Shown piece by piece: positions 53,080 to 62,681 of a stretch of DNA of 64,000 nt (positions within the stretch are counted from its first letter, which is position 1; each line of letters starts with the position of its first letter). The translations under genes and the position numbers were made by a program. Origin of the DNA: Clostridioides difficile (GTDB taxonomy: Bacteria; Bacillota; Clostridia; Peptostreptococcales; Peptostreptococcaceae); assembly GCA_024919175.1 (NCBI GenBank), contig CP103804.1, positions 1,922,001 through 1,986,000 of the forward strand. The letters are read 5' to 3'. The notes beneath the pieces were generated by a model that saw nothing but the letters and a program-made list of their open reading frames with translations, was not told where the DNA came from and did not search any database.

Positions 53080-54237
53080 ATGAATAATTTAGATGATATA
53101 CCAGTTATGCCAACACTGACACTTGACCCATTTGGTGAAGAAACAAAAACAAATGATATAAATAATTCTGACCTATTAATGAAAAAGAATGAAAAAGACC
53201 CAGAAGAAGAAAAACTATCAGAAGCTGAGCGTAAAATGGTAAAAGAATTTGCAGAAAAAATAGATATTACAAATACAAATATGATTTTGCAATATGGAGC
53301 TGGGGCTCAAAAAAAGGTGGCAGGATTTTCGGAAACCGCTTTAAAGAGTGTTAAAACTAGAGATTTGGGCGAAGTTGGTGATATGCTTACAAATCTAGTT
53401 ACTGATTTGAAATCATTTTCAGCTGATGAAAAAGAACAAGGTGGCTTTTTAGGAATTTTTAAAAAGGCAAATAATAAAATTTCAAATTTAAAAACTAAGT
53501 ATGATAGTGCAGAAGTAAATGTAGACAAAGTAAGCAAAGAACTTCAAAAGCATCAAGTTAAAATATTGAAAGACATAGCAATGCTTGATAAAATGTATGA
53601 ATTAAACTTAGCTTATTCAAAAGAGCTTACGATGTATATTATAGCAGGGAAACAAAGGCTAAAAGACATGAAAGAACTTGAGATGCCAAAATTAAGAGAA
53701 AGAGCAAGCTTATCTGGTTCAACAGAAGATGCTCAATCTGTAAATGATATGGTTTCACTTTGTGACCGATTTGAAAAGAAGATTCATGACTTAGAATTAA
53801 CTAGAATGGTATCACTTCAAATGGCTCCACAGATAAGATTGGTTCAAAATAGCAATAATCTAATGGCAGAAAAAATTCAATCTACTATAGTAAACACTAT
53901 TCCATTATGGAAAAATCAAATAGTACTTGCCCTAGGAATATCTCATTTGAATCAAGCTATGAAAGCACAGCGTGAAGTTAGTAATATGACAAATGAACTT
54001 CTACTAAAGAATGCAGAAACATTGAAGATGGGAACAATAGAAACAGCCAAAGAATCAGAAAGAGGCATTGTAGATATAGATACAATTAAAAAAACTAATC
54101 AATCTTTAATATCAACTATTGATGAAGTAGTTAAGATACAAAATGACGGTAGAATAAAGAGACAAGAAGCAGAAGTTGAATTATCAAAAATAGAAAGTGA
54201 ACTTAAAAGCAAGCTTCTTGAATTTACAGTTAAATAA
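53080..54237 (+). CDS. telA: TelA-family toxic anion resistance protein
   Basis: This 385-residue cytoplasmic, mostly coiled protein shows the TelA pattern throughout: GAGAQKKVAGFSETALKSV, KYDSAEVNVDKVSKELQKHQ, LDKMYELNLAYSKELTMYII, QMAPQIRLVQNSNNLMAEKI, and the C-terminal IDTIKKTNQSLISTIDEV. Family members are tied to tellurite and bacteriocin tolerance in some bacteria; the actual activity is unknown. GGAAGAGGAGAG precedes the ATG. It forms a transcription unit with the XpaC-like gene and ends at a terminator shared with guaB. Confidence 0.9.
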   Translation: MNNLDDIPVMPTLTLDPFGEETKTNDINNSDLLMKKNEKDPEEEKLSEAERKMVKEFAEKIDITNTNMILQYGAGAQKKVAGFSETALKSVKTRDLGEVGDMLTNLVTDLKSFSADEKEQGGFLGIFKKANNKISNLKTKYDSAEVNVDKVSKELQKHQVKILKDIAMLDKMYELNLAYSKELTMYIIAGKQRLKDMKELEMPKLRERASLSGSTEDAQSVNDMVSLCDRFEKKIHDLELTRMVSLQMAPQIRLVQNSNNLMAEKIQSTIVNTIPLWKNQIVLALGISHLNQAMKAQREVSNMTNELLLKNAETLKMGTIETAKESERGIVDIDTIKKTNQSLISTIDEVVKIQNDGRIKRQEAEVELSKIESELKSKLLEFTVK

Positions 54238-54283
54238 TAACTCATAAATAATAGCTTATATTAAAATAAAGAGTATTAAAATA

Positions 54284-54326
54284 AAAAGTGTAGTTGATTG
54301 TAAAACAATCAACTACACTTTTATTT
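54284..54326. terminator. Bidirectional terminator between telA and guaB
   Basis: AAAAGTGTAGTTGATTGT (54284-54301) and its exact complement (54305-54322) form an 18-bp stem with an AAA loop and flanking A and T runs. Both convergent genes end here. Confidence 0.9.
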
Positions 54327-54329
54327 ATA

Positions 54330-55829
54330 TTATAAATTTCTATTATCTTTTAGCATAACATCATGAGCTCCACCTTCAACTATACTAGTAGAAGATACAA
54401 GTGTTAGCTTAGCATTTTTTTGAAGTTCAGGAATGCTAAGAGCACCACAGTTGCACATAGTAGAACGAACTTTACTTAGAGAAAGAGTTACATTGTCTTT
54501 TAAAGAACCAGCATAAGGAACATAAGAGTCAACACCTTCTTCAAAAGAAAGTTTCTTATCTCCACCAAGGTCATATCTTTGCCAGTTTCTAGCACGTGCA
54601 GAACCTTCTCCCCAATATTCTTTCATGTAACTACCATTTATATTAACCTTATTAGTTGGACTCTCATCAAAACGAGAGAAATATCTACCAAGCATTATAA
54701 AATCAGCACCCATAGCTAAAGCTAAAGTTATATGATGGTCATAAACAATACCACCATCAGAACAAATTGGAATGTAAATACCTGTTTTTTCAAAGTATTC
54801 ATCTCTAGCTTGAGCAACTTCAATTATAGAAGTAGCTTGTCCACGTCCTATACCTTTTTGTTCACGAGTGATACATATAGAACCACCACCAATACCAACT
54901 TTAACAAAGTCAGCACCAGCTTCAGCAAGGTAAAGGAATCCTTCACGGTCAACTACATTCCCAGCACCAACCTTAACTGTGTCACCGTATTTTTCACGAA
55001 TAAAATTAAGAGTTATCTTTTGCCACTCAGAAAAACCTTCTGAAGAGTCTATACATAAAACATCAGCACCAGCTTCAACTAAAGCAGGAACACGCTCAGC
55101 AAAGTCTCTAGTATTGATACCAGCTCCAACTACATATCTTTTAGAAGAATCTAAAAGTTCAAGTGGATTTTCTTTATGAGAAGAGTAATCTTTACGGAAT
55201 ACCATATATACAAGGTTACCATTGTCATCAAGTACAGGAAGAGAATTAAGCTTATGGTCCCATATAATATTGTTTGCTTCTTTTAAAGTAACATCTTTGT
55301 TAGCATAAACTATGGATGACATAGGAGTCATAAATTCACTAACTTTAGTATCTAAGTCCATACGACTTATACGATAATCACGACTTGCAACAATACCTAA
55401 TAATTTTCCAGTTGAAGTACCATCTTCAGTAACAGCAACTGTAGAATGTCCAGTTTTTTCTTTTAGTTCAAGTATGTCTTTTAATGTATTGTCAGGTTTA
55501 ATATTTGAATCACTCACAACAAATCCAGCCTTATGAGATTTAACACGTGCTACCATAGCAGCTTCACTTTCAATAGTTTGAGAACCATATATAAATGAGA
55601 TACCACCTTCTTTAGCAAGCGCAATAGCCATCTTATCATCAGAAACAGATTGCATAATAGCAGAAGTTAAAGGTATATTCATATGAATATCCGCTTCCTC
55701 GCCCTTTTTAAATTTAGTAACAGGTGTTTTTAAACTTACATTAGCAGGTATACAATCAATAGAAGAGAAACCTGGTACAAGTAGGTACTCACTGAAAGTA
55801 TGTGATGGTGTATCAAAATAAAACGCCAT
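54330..55829 (-). CDS. guaB: IMP dehydrogenase with CBS domains
   Basis: This 499-residue protein has a TIM-barrel interrupted by two CBS motifs (about residues 95-215). The catalytic loop reads GIGGGSICITREQKGIGRGQ with the active cysteine; the classical form is GPGS.CTTR, so this is a divergent branch. ICSDGGIVYDHHITLALAMG and MLGRYFS bind IMP phosphate, and the flap includes YWGEGSARARNWQRYDLGG. It oxidises IMP to XMP in guanine nucleotide synthesis. GGAGTGAT precedes the ATG. GMP reductase is an alternative within the superfamily but is less likely given the CBS domains and flap. Confidence 0.85.
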   Translation of the reverse strand: MAFYFDTPSHTFSEYLLVPGFSSIDCIPANVSLKTPVTKFKKGEEADIHMNIPLTSAIMQSVSDDKMAIALAKEGGISFIYGSQTIESEAAMVARVKSHKAGFVVSDSNIKPDNTLKDILELKEKTGHSTVAVTEDGTSTGKLLGIVASRDYRISRMDLDTKVSEFMTPMSSIVYANKDVTLKEANNIIWDHKLNSLPVLDDNGNLVYMVFRKDYSSHKENPLELLDSSKRYVVGAGINTRDFAERVPALVEAGADVLCIDSSEGFSEWQKITLNFIREKYGDTVKVGAGNVVDREGFLYLAEAGADFVKVGIGGGSICITREQKGIGRGQATSIIEVAQARDEYFEKTGIYIPICSDGGIVYDHHITLALAMGADFIMLGRYFSRFDESPTNKVNINGSYMKEYWGEGSARARNWQRYDLGGDKKLSFEEGVDSYVPYAGSLKDNVTLSLSKVRSTMCNCGALSIPELQKNAKLTLVSSTSIVEGGAHDVMLKDNRNL

Positions 55830-55844
55830 TTTTTAATCACTCCT

Positions 55845-56309
55845 TAATATTTTTATACTTTATTATAATTGATAGTATTAATTATAACTTATTCTTTAAT
55901 TTTATTAAAGTATTTTGTCAGATATTGAGATTTTTGAAAAATTTAAACTACTTTAACTGAATTTGTTTAATATATGTTGCTTTACACAGTCAAACTGTAT
56001 ATTAAATAATGTTTTATTTAATTTAGTAGCTAATTTGAAGTTAATTATTGATATATAATATCCTACATTGCACCTATATACTTATATTCTTAACATTGAG
56101 CATAAAGTATTTTTTATTAAAAGTTTAAATTAAGTCTATGTTAGTATGTCCAAAAGTATCCTTAAAAAATTTATTTCATTAAATTCTTAGTCATTTTTTA
56201 TGAGATTTTATGACATTCAATTAAATACGAAAGTATTTTATAAATATAGTATTATTTGTAAAGATTGATATTCTAAAATACTACATAAATAAAATTAAAC
56301 AAAAACTAA
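55845..56309. other. Divergent guaB-mtlA spacer, left part
   Basis: AT-rich non-coding region. The guaB promoter must lie near 55860-55930, where TATAAT-like sequences occur on the minus strand, but the -35 box is unclear. No gene is supportable. Confidence 0.3.
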
Positions 56310-56325
56310 AATGACAAATGTCATT
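56310..56325. promoter_or_regulatory. Palindromic operator candidate upstream of mtlA
   Basis: AATGACAAATGTCATT is a perfect 7+7 dyad with an AA centre, about 35 bases before the -35 box. Another TGACA copy lies at 56334. It is a candidate site for MtlR, which is encoded two genes along. Confidence 0.5.
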
Positions 56326-56339
56326 ATCTTAAGTGACAT

Positions 56340-56353
56340 AGAAACGATTTCTT
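56340..56353. promoter_or_regulatory. Candidate catabolite-control (cre) site of the mtl operon
   Basis: AGAAACGATTTCTT contains the GAAA..TTTC dyad expected for a CcpA site. It lies just upstream of the -35 box of the mannitol operon. Confidence 0.5.
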
Positions 56354-56357
56354 AAAG

Positions 56358-56386
56358 TTGTTACTATAAAACATAAACTCTATAAT
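56358..56386 (+). promoter_or_regulatory. mtl operon promoter
   Basis: TTGTTA (56358-56363) and TATAAT (56381-56386) are 17 bases apart, about 60 bases before the mtlA ATG. Confidence 0.65.
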
Positions 56387-56446
56387 AAAAGTATAACAAA
56401 AGGGAATCATATCGATATAGAATATAATTCAAGTGGAGGTAAAATT

Positions 56447-57868
56447 ATGAGCAGTTCTAATCAATCGACAATAAAGACATCTATACAGCGAGTAGGTAAA
56501 TTTTTAAGTGGGATGGTAATGCCAAATATAGGAGCATTTATAGCATGGGGTCTTATAACAGCATTATTTATACCAACAGGATGGATGCCAAATGAAAAAT
56601 TAAGCACTATAGGCGATCCAATGATAAAATATCTTTTACCACTATTGATAGCATATACTGGTGGTAAAGCTATAGCAGGACAAAGAGGCGGAGTAATAGG
56701 TGCAGCAGCAACGATGGGAGTAATCGTTGGAGCGGATATACCAATGTTTATTGGAGCAATGATAATGGGGCCATTTGCAGGATGGGTAATCAAGAAATTT
56801 GATAAATTCGTAGATGGAAAAATACCAACAGGATTTGAAATGTTAGTAAACAACTTCTCAATCGGTATAATAGGTATGCTTCTTGCAATATTAGGTTTTT
56901 ATGCAATTGGACCAGCTATAGTAGCAGGTACAGCTCTTATAGAATCAGGAGTACAATTTATAGTTAGTAAAAGCTTATTACCTTTAGTTTCAGTATTTAT
57001 AGAACCTGGAAAGGTACTGTTCTTAAACAATGCAATAAACCATGGTATATTAGGTCCTATAGGTATAGCTGAAGCAAAAGAAGCAGGGAAATCTATAATG
57101 TTCTTACTAGAAAGTAACCCTGGACCAGGGTTAGGTGTTCTATTAGCATATTGGATGTTTAGTAGAGGAAGTGTAAAACAGTCAGCACCAGGAGCAGCAA
57201 TAATACATTTCCTTGGTGGTATTCATGAAATTTACTTCCCATATATATTAATGAATCCAGTTTTAATATTAGCTACAATGGCAGGTGGAGCAGCAGGAAT
57301 ACTAACTTTTTCAATACTAGGAGCTGGACTTGTAGCAGCACCATCACCAGGAAGTATATTTGCACTTATGGCATTAGCACCAAAAGGAGGATTACTTCCA
57401 GTATTAGCAGGGGTTGCAGTTGCGACAGCTGTATCATTCTTAGTGGCAGCACCATTTGTTAAGAGAGCTTCAGCAAATCAAAGTGAAGAAGATGGTACTT
57501 TAGAAGAAGCTAAAGCAAAGATGAGTGATATGAAATCTGCAAGCAAAAGTTCAGATAAGAAAGTTGAAGAAAAGCAACTTGAATTAAATGAAATTAAGAA
57601 GATTGTATTTGCATGTGATGCAGGAATGGGTTCTAGTGCAATGGGAGCTTCTAGATTTAAAAATAGAATAAAAAACTTAAATTTAGATATAGAAATTACA
57701 AACTCATCTGTTGATAATCTTCCAGGTGATACTCAGATAGTAGTAACTCACAATACATTAGTTGAAAGAGTTGCCAAAAATAATTCAAATGTTGAGATAG
57801 TCTCAATAAATAACTTTTTAAATGACCCAAATTTAGATATACTGTTTAAAAGATTAGAATCTAAATAA
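56447..57868 (+). CDS. mtlA: PTS mannitol transporter, EIICB
   Basis: This 473-residue protein consists of the EIIC membrane channel (about 1-345) and a cytoplasmic EIIB domain (about 380-473). EIIC: GMVMPNIGAFIAWGLITALF, NAINHGILGPIG, HFLGGIHEIYFPYIL, AAPSPGSIFA. EIIB: IVFACDAGMGSSAMG with the phosphorylated cysteine. It takes up and phosphorylates mannitol. EIIA is separate (mtlF), as in other Firmicutes. GGAGGTAAAATT precedes the ATG. It is first in mtlA-mtlR-mtlF-mtlD. Confidence 0.96.
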   Translation: MSSSNQSTIKTSIQRVGKFLSGMVMPNIGAFIAWGLITALFIPTGWMPNEKLSTIGDPMIKYLLPLLIAYTGGKAIAGQRGGVIGAAATMGVIVGADIPMFIGAMIMGPFAGWVIKKFDKFVDGKIPTGFEMLVNNFSIGIIGMLLAILGFYAIGPAIVAGTALIESGVQFIVSKSLLPLVSVFIEPGKVLFLNNAINHGILGPIGIAEAKEAGKSIMFLLESNPGPGLGVLLAYWMFSRGSVKQSAPGAAIIHFLGGIHEIYFPYILMNPVLILATMAGGAAGILTFSILGAGLVAAPSPGSIFALMALAPKGGLLPVLAGVAVATAVSFLVAAPFVKRASANQSEEDGTLEEAKAKMSDMKSASKSSDKKVEEKQLELNEIKKIVFACDAGMGSSAMGASRFKNRIKNLNLDIEITNSSVDNLPGDTQIVVTHNTLVERVAKNNSNVEIVSINNFLNDPNLDILFKRLESK

Positions 57869-57902
57869 AAAATAAAAAGTACCACTGATTGGAGTGGATA
57901 AT

Positions 57903-60032
57903 TTGAAAAAAAAGAAGATTACATCTAGACAAAAAAAGATAATACTCATGATAGTAGAAAATTCTAAGAAGAATATTCCAATAACTGTTTCTGAGATTGC
58001 AGGAGAGTTAGAGCTAAGCTCAAGAACTGTACTTAGAGATATGTCAGGAATTGAAAAATGGTTTGATGAAAATGATTTTAATTTTGTAAAAAAACCAGGT
58101 GTAGGTTTAATTTTAGAAGAAAATATAGAAAATCAAAATTTTATCATTGAGTTATTAGAAGAAGAAAAAATAGAAAAAGAATACAGCAAAGAAGAAAGAA
58201 CTTTAATTATATTATCAAAGCTACTAGTTTCTAATGAGCCAGTTAAATCTTACTATTTTGCAAAAATATTAAAGGTATCTGAAGGGGTACTAAACAATGA
58301 TTTTACATTAGCAGGTGAGTGGTTAGAAAGATTTAACATTGAGCTTATTAGAAAACCAGGGCTTGGTGTGTATCTCAAAGGGCAGGAAAAAAACTTTAGA
58401 GAAGCCTATGTAAACCTTATATATGACTCATTCAATGAAAAAGAAATATTGGATATGGTCAGAAATATAAGTGAGAATATACAAACTGATAAAGCAATAG
58501 AGATTTTAAGTGAAAATAGACTTTTAAATTTAATGGACAAGTGCATAATAAGAAAAGTTGAAAGTACATTAACAAAGAAGCTTTCGGAGTTAGATGTAAA
58601 TTTAGCTGATAGTGCATATATAGGACTTGTAGTTCATATTTCATTAGCCTTGCAGAGGATAAAAAATGGTGAAAATATAACTATGGAGAATGATTTTCTA
58701 CAGGAATTATCTTTAACAGAAGAGTTTAAATTAGCTCAAGAAATTGTAAAAGGTATGGAAACTGATTTTAGTATGAATATACCATTGGATGAAGTTGGAT
58801 ATATAACTATGCATATTAGAGGTGCAAAGCAAAGGTCATCTTCAAATCATAAAGCTTTAAACTTGGATGATATAGAAGTAATGGATATTACAAATAAAAT
58901 GATAGATTTAGCAGAAGATGAATTTAAGATAAGTCTTAAAAATGATGAAAGATTATTTAAAGACCTAGCAAATCATCTAGGACCTTCTATAAACAGATTG
59001 AATATGGGGCTAGAAATAAGAAATCCACTTTTAGATGAAATAAAAACTAAGTATTCGTATGCTTACAATGGAGTCGAAAAGATTTCTAAAGTCATAAAAG
59101 ACAAGCTAAATATAAATTCAATACCTGAATCTGAAATAGGATATATTGCAATGCATTTTGCATCAGCCATAGAAAAAAATCTAATGATGCATGCTAATAT
59201 AAATATTGTTGTAGCATGTCCTACTGGAATAGGTACTTCAAGGTTCTTATCGACTAAAATTGAAAATAAATTTCCCAATCTAAACATACTTGAAACTATT
59301 TCAGCTTTAAATATAGATGAAGAATATTTAAAAGAAAAAGATGTTGATTTAATTGTATCTACAGTGGAACTAAATACAAACTTAGATTATATATGTGTAG
59401 GGCCATTTATGAGTTCAGATGATGAGCTAATAATCAAAGAAAAAATAAAGTCTATAGCTCAAAACAAATTAATGGATTTAAAAGTAAAAGATGATACTAA
59501 AAATAAAGATAAAGTATATGAACAGATAACAGAAAGTATGAATATAGGAAGAGATATTCTTGAGTTTTTAGATGAAATTCAATTTAAAAAATTTAAAAGT
59601 AAAGACTTAGATGAACTTATTATGGATTCATCAAAAATATTTGTAGAATCTAGTGAAGACGTAATATCTATAAAAGAATCCTTAGAAGAAAGATTAAAAA
59701 TATCAATTCCATATATAGAAGAATCAAGAATTTTATTATTACACTGTATGAGTGAAAGAATAGATATTATGAAGTTAGCAATAATAAGATTAGAAAATAA
59801 CATAAAACTAAATTCTAAGGAAGAAATTGAAAATGTAGTTTTTATGTTACTTCCTAAAGATGCACCAAGTTATCAAAGACAAATAATGAGTGAAATAAGT
59901 GGCTCATTAATAGATAATTTTGTTTTTACTAATAAAATAAACAAATTTTCTATACTAGAGATGACATTAGAAATAAAAGATATAGTTTTTAATTTTTATA
60001 CAAATAAATTAAAAACATTAATAGATAAATAA
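57903..60032 (+). CDS. mtlR: Mannitol operon activator MtlR (PRD-containing)
   Basis: This 710-residue BglG-type DNA-binding activator has two N-terminal helix-turn-helix regions (about 15-65 and 95-140), two PTS regulation domains (about 190-400) with conserved histidines such as in YIGLVVHISLALQRI and GYIAMHFASAIEK, a GatB-like EIIB domain (VVACPTGIGTSRFLSTKI, about residues 438-520), and an EIIA-like domain at the C-terminus. Phosphorylation by PTS components should set its activity according to mannitol supply. TTG at 57903 lies 8 bases after GGAG; the open frame from GTG 57894 overlaps that site. Confidence 0.93.
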   Translation: MKKKKITSRQKKIILMIVENSKKNIPITVSEIAGELELSSRTVLRDMSGIEKWFDENDFNFVKKPGVGLILEENIENQNFIIELLEEEKIEKEYSKEERTLIILSKLLVSNEPVKSYYFAKILKVSEGVLNNDFTLAGEWLERFNIELIRKPGLGVYLKGQEKNFREAYVNLIYDSFNEKEILDMVRNISENIQTDKAIEILSENRLLNLMDKCIIRKVESTLTKKLSELDVNLADSAYIGLVVHISLALQRIKNGENITMENDFLQELSLTEEFKLAQEIVKGMETDFSMNIPLDEVGYITMHIRGAKQRSSSNHKALNLDDIEVMDITNKMIDLAEDEFKISLKNDERLFKDLANHLGPSINRLNMGLEIRNPLLDEIKTKYSYAYNGVEKISKVIKDKLNINSIPESEIGYIAMHFASAIEKNLMMHANINIVVACPTGIGTSRFLSTKIENKFPNLNILETISALNIDEEYLKEKDVDLIVSTVELNTNLDYICVGPFMSSDDELIIKEKIKSIAQNKLMDLKVKDDTKNKDKVYEQITESMNIGRDILEFLDEIQFKKFKSKDLDELIMDSSKIFVESSEDVISIKESLEERLKISIPYIEESRILLLHCMSERIDIMKLAIIRLENNIKLNSKEEIENVVFMLLPKDAPSYQRQIMSEISGSLIDNFVFTNKINKFSILEMTLEIKDIVFNFYTNKLKTLIDK

Positions 60033-60062
60033 AATTTATATTAAAAAAGGAAGGTTGATATT

Positions 60063-60485
60063 ATGAGTAAAGTATTAAATGAGAATAATATATTTTTAGG
60101 ATTAGATAGTGTTTCAAAGGAAGAAGCTATAACTTTAGCAGGAAGAAAATTATTTGAAAATGGATATGTAAAAGAAGAATATATACCAGCAATGTTGGAA
60201 AGAGAAAAGGTAATGACTACATATATGGGAATGGGTGTTGCTATTCCACATGGTGTAAATGAAGCAAAAAAAGAAATATTATCTTCTGGAATAGTTATAC
60301 TACAATTCCCTAATGGTATAGATTTTGATGGAGAAAAGGCATATTTATTAATAGGAATAGCTGGTGTTGGAGATGAACATTTAGAGATACTATCTAATAT
60401 AGCAATAGTTTTAGATGATGATTTAACAGAGAGATTAAAAAATTCAAATGACAAACAAGCTTTTATGGAAGCTTTTGCCAACTAA
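60063..60485 (+). CDS. mtlF: PTS mannitol EIIA component
   Basis: This 140-residue EIIA of the fructose-mannitol class has the phosphorylated histidine in GVAIPHGVNEAK near residue 65. It carries phosphate from HPr to the EIIB domain of MtlA. AAGGAAGGTTGATATT precedes the ATG. It is 30 bases after mtlR and 18 before mtlD. Confidence 0.95.
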   Translation: MSKVLNENNIFLGLDSVSKEEAITLAGRKLFENGYVKEEYIPAMLEREKVMTTYMGMGVAIPHGVNEAKKEILSSGIVILQFPNGIDFDGEKAYLLIGIAGVGDEHLEILSNIAIVLDDDLTERLKNSNDKQAFMEAFAN

Positions 60486-60503
60486 TCTTAGGAGGAACTT
60501 AAA

Positions 60504-61655
60504 ATGAAAAAGGCAATCCAGTTTGGAGCAGGAAATATTGGAAGAGGATTTATTGGAGGTTTGTTAGTTAAGTCAGGTTATCATGTTGTATTTGCTGATG
60601 TTAATGAGGAAATATTAAATTCAATAAATAAAGATAAAAAGTATACTATACACATAAGAGATGTAGAATGTGTAGATGAAATAATTGACAATATAAGTGC
60701 AGTTTCATCTATAAAAGAAGAAATAATAGATGAGATTGTAGAAGCTGAAATAATAACTACAGCAGTTGGTCCTTTAGTTTTAACTAAAATAGCTCCTACA
60801 ATTGCTAAAGGTATAAAAACTAGAAAAGAAAAAGGATTAACAAATAATTTAAATATAATAGCTTGTGAAAATGCGATATATGCAAGTTCTTCTTTAAAAG
60901 AGGAAATACTTAAGTGTCTAAATAAAGAAGAAGTAGATTATTTAGAGAAATATATTGGATTTCCTAATTGTTCAGTTGACAGAATAGTTCCTCCTGGTAA
61001 AAATGAGAATCCTCTTGATGTAACAGTTGAAAATTTTTATGAGTGGAATGTTGAAAAGCAAGGATTTAAAGGAGAGATACCTAATATAGATGGAATGAAT
61101 TTAGCTGATAACCTTATGGCTTATATAGAACGTAAGCTGTTTACACTAAATACAGGACATGCTATAACTGCTTATATAGGGTACTTAAAAGGATACAAAA
61201 CGATAGAAGAAAGTATAAATGATGAATATATTTGTAATATAGTGAAAAATGCAATGACAGAAAGTGGAGAAGGATTAATTAAAAAATATAATTTTGATTC
61301 AGAAGCGCATTATAAATATATTGATAAGATTTTAAACAGATTTAAAAATCCATATCTTAATGATGATGTAGTCAGAGTTGGAAGAGAGCCACTGAGAAAA
61401 TTAAGTGATAAAGATAGATTGATTAAGCCTCTAATGACAGCAAAATCATATGATTTAGCAGTTGATAACTTAATTCTTGGAATAGGTGCAGCACTTCATT
61501 ACAACAATAGTGAAGATGCTCAAAGTGTAGAATTACAAGAACTAATAAAGTCTAAAGGAGTAAAAAAAGCTATTGCTAAAATAGCTAATATAAACAATGA
61601 TGAAGTGCTTCTAGATAATATAGAAAAAAGTTATATCTGTATGGAAAATCTATAA
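60504..61655 (+). CDS. mtlD: Mannitol-1-phosphate 5-dehydrogenase
   Basis: This 383-residue NAD-dependent enzyme oxidises mannitol 1-phosphate to fructose 6-phosphate. The NAD motif AIQFGAGNIGRGFIGGLL opens the protein. IGFPNCSVDRIVPP, ERKLFTLNTGHAITAYIGYL (with the catalytic lysine) and RVGREPLRKLSDKDRLIKP match the polyol dehydrogenase family. AGGAGG precedes the ATG. It ends the mtl operon. Confidence 0.96.
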   Translation: MKKAIQFGAGNIGRGFIGGLLVKSGYHVVFADVNEEILNSINKDKKYTIHIRDVECVDEIIDNISAVSSIKEEIIDEIVEAEIITTAVGPLVLTKIAPTIAKGIKTRKEKGLTNNLNIIACENAIYASSSLKEEILKCLNKEEVDYLEKYIGFPNCSVDRIVPPGKNENPLDVTVENFYEWNVEKQGFKGEIPNIDGMNLADNLMAYIERKLFTLNTGHAITAYIGYLKGYKTIEESINDEYICNIVKNAMTESGEGLIKKYNFDSEAHYKYIDKILNRFKNPYLNDDVVRVGREPLRKLSDKDRLIKPLMTAKSYDLAVDNLILGIGAALHYNNSEDAQSVELQELIKSKGVKKAIAKIANINNDEVLLDNIEKSYICMENL

Positions 61656-61780
61656 GTTTACTTAAAAAAGTTGGATTTTGTCAAGTAACTAATGAACATT
61701 TTATTCTACATAGTCTGAATTATTTGTTGAATAATAGAGAATTATAATATATAATTAAAAAGAATAAATTAATATGTTTA

Positions 61781-61847
61781 CCTGTATACTTTTGATAATA
61801 TGGTTCAAATGTTTCTACTAAGCTACCAATAATAGCTTAACTACAGG
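61781..61847 (+). promoter_or_regulatory. Purine riboswitch, guanine type
   Basis: The element has the three-way junction of purine aptamers: P1 CCTGTA/TACAGG, P2 TTTGA/TCAAA with loop TAATATGGT, junction TGTTTCTAC, P3 TAAGCTA/TAGCTTA with loop CCAATAA, then AACTAC. The specificity base in the last junction is C, which pairs guanine, hypoxanthine or xanthine, not adenine. It lies upstream of xpt, which uses those bases, and a terminator follows at 61911. Confidence 0.92.
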
Positions 61848-61910
61848 AGTGAAGATGATATAGTTTATACTTATTTTAAATTATATATTAAGTTGGTTAC
61901 TTTGAATTTT

Positions 61911-61947
61911 AAGCTCCTGTCTATGATATAGACAGGAGCTTTTTTAG
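61911..61947 (+). terminator. Expression-platform terminator of the purine riboswitch
   Basis: AAGCTCCTGTCTAT (61911-61924) and its exact complement (61928-61941) enclose GAT and are followed by a T run. CTCCTGT in the left arm can instead pair with ACAGGAG at the aptamer's 3' side, giving an antiterminator when no ligand is bound. Confidence 0.9.
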
Positions 61948-62051
61948 TATTCTAAGATAAAATACAAGTAGTGCAAAGAGTAAAATTAAAGAGAATATAA
62001 TTTTTTTTTATTAAGATTAATATAATTTAGAAAGGTTTAGGTGGGAGTACA

Positions 62052-62624
62052 ATGAAGGCTTTAGAGGAAAAGATATTAAGAGAAGGTAGTGTTTCAGGAA
62101 ATGATATACTAAAAGTCGATAGTTTTTTAAATCATCAAATTGATGTAGCTTTTTTAAATGAAATAGGAAGAGAATTTAAAGAGAGATTTAATGGAGAAAA
62201 GGTAGATAAAATATTTACAATAGAGGCTTCAGGAATAGCTATAGCATCAATTGTTTCACAATACTTTGACAATGCACCTGTAGTTTTTGCAAAAAAATCA
62301 GAGTCTAAAAATTTAGATAAGGATGTGTATGAAACTAATGTGTATTCATTTACTAAAGCAAAAGAATATGCAGTAAAAGTTTCTAAAAAGTATATAAACG
62401 AAGGCGAAAATATATTGGTAGTAGATGATTTTTTAGCTAATGGAAGAGCAGCTCTTGGGCTTAAAGATTTAATTGAGCAAGCAAATGCAAACTTAGTTGG
62501 AGTAGGGATTGTTATTGAAAAAGGATTCCAAGCTGGAGGAGCACTTTTAAAGGCCAATGATGTAAGATTAGAATCTTTAGCAGTAGTTGAATCTATAGAT
62601 AATGGAACTGTAAAATTTAGATAA
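62052..62624 (+). CDS. xpt: Xanthine phosphoribosyltransferase
   Basis: This 190-residue purine salvage enzyme joins xanthine to PRPP, giving XMP. The PRPP-binding motif is ILVVDDFLANGRAALGL near residue 120. The N-terminal LREGSVSGNDILKVDSFLNHQID is the family's typical opening. AGGTGGGAG precedes the ATG. Control by the guanine-type riboswitch upstream fits a purine salvage gene. Confidence 0.95.
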   Translation: MKALEEKILREGSVSGNDILKVDSFLNHQIDVAFLNEIGREFKERFNGEKVDKIFTIEASGIAIASIVSQYFDNAPVVFAKKSESKNLDKDVYETNVYSFTKAKEYAVKVSKKYINEGENILVVDDFLANGRAALGLKDLIEQANANLVGVGIVIEKGFQAGGALLKANDVRLESLAVVESIDNGTVKFR

Positions 62625-62681
62625 TTTATGATATTATATACTTGTGTTTAGCACATATTCTAATTATGGAGGATTTTTTAA

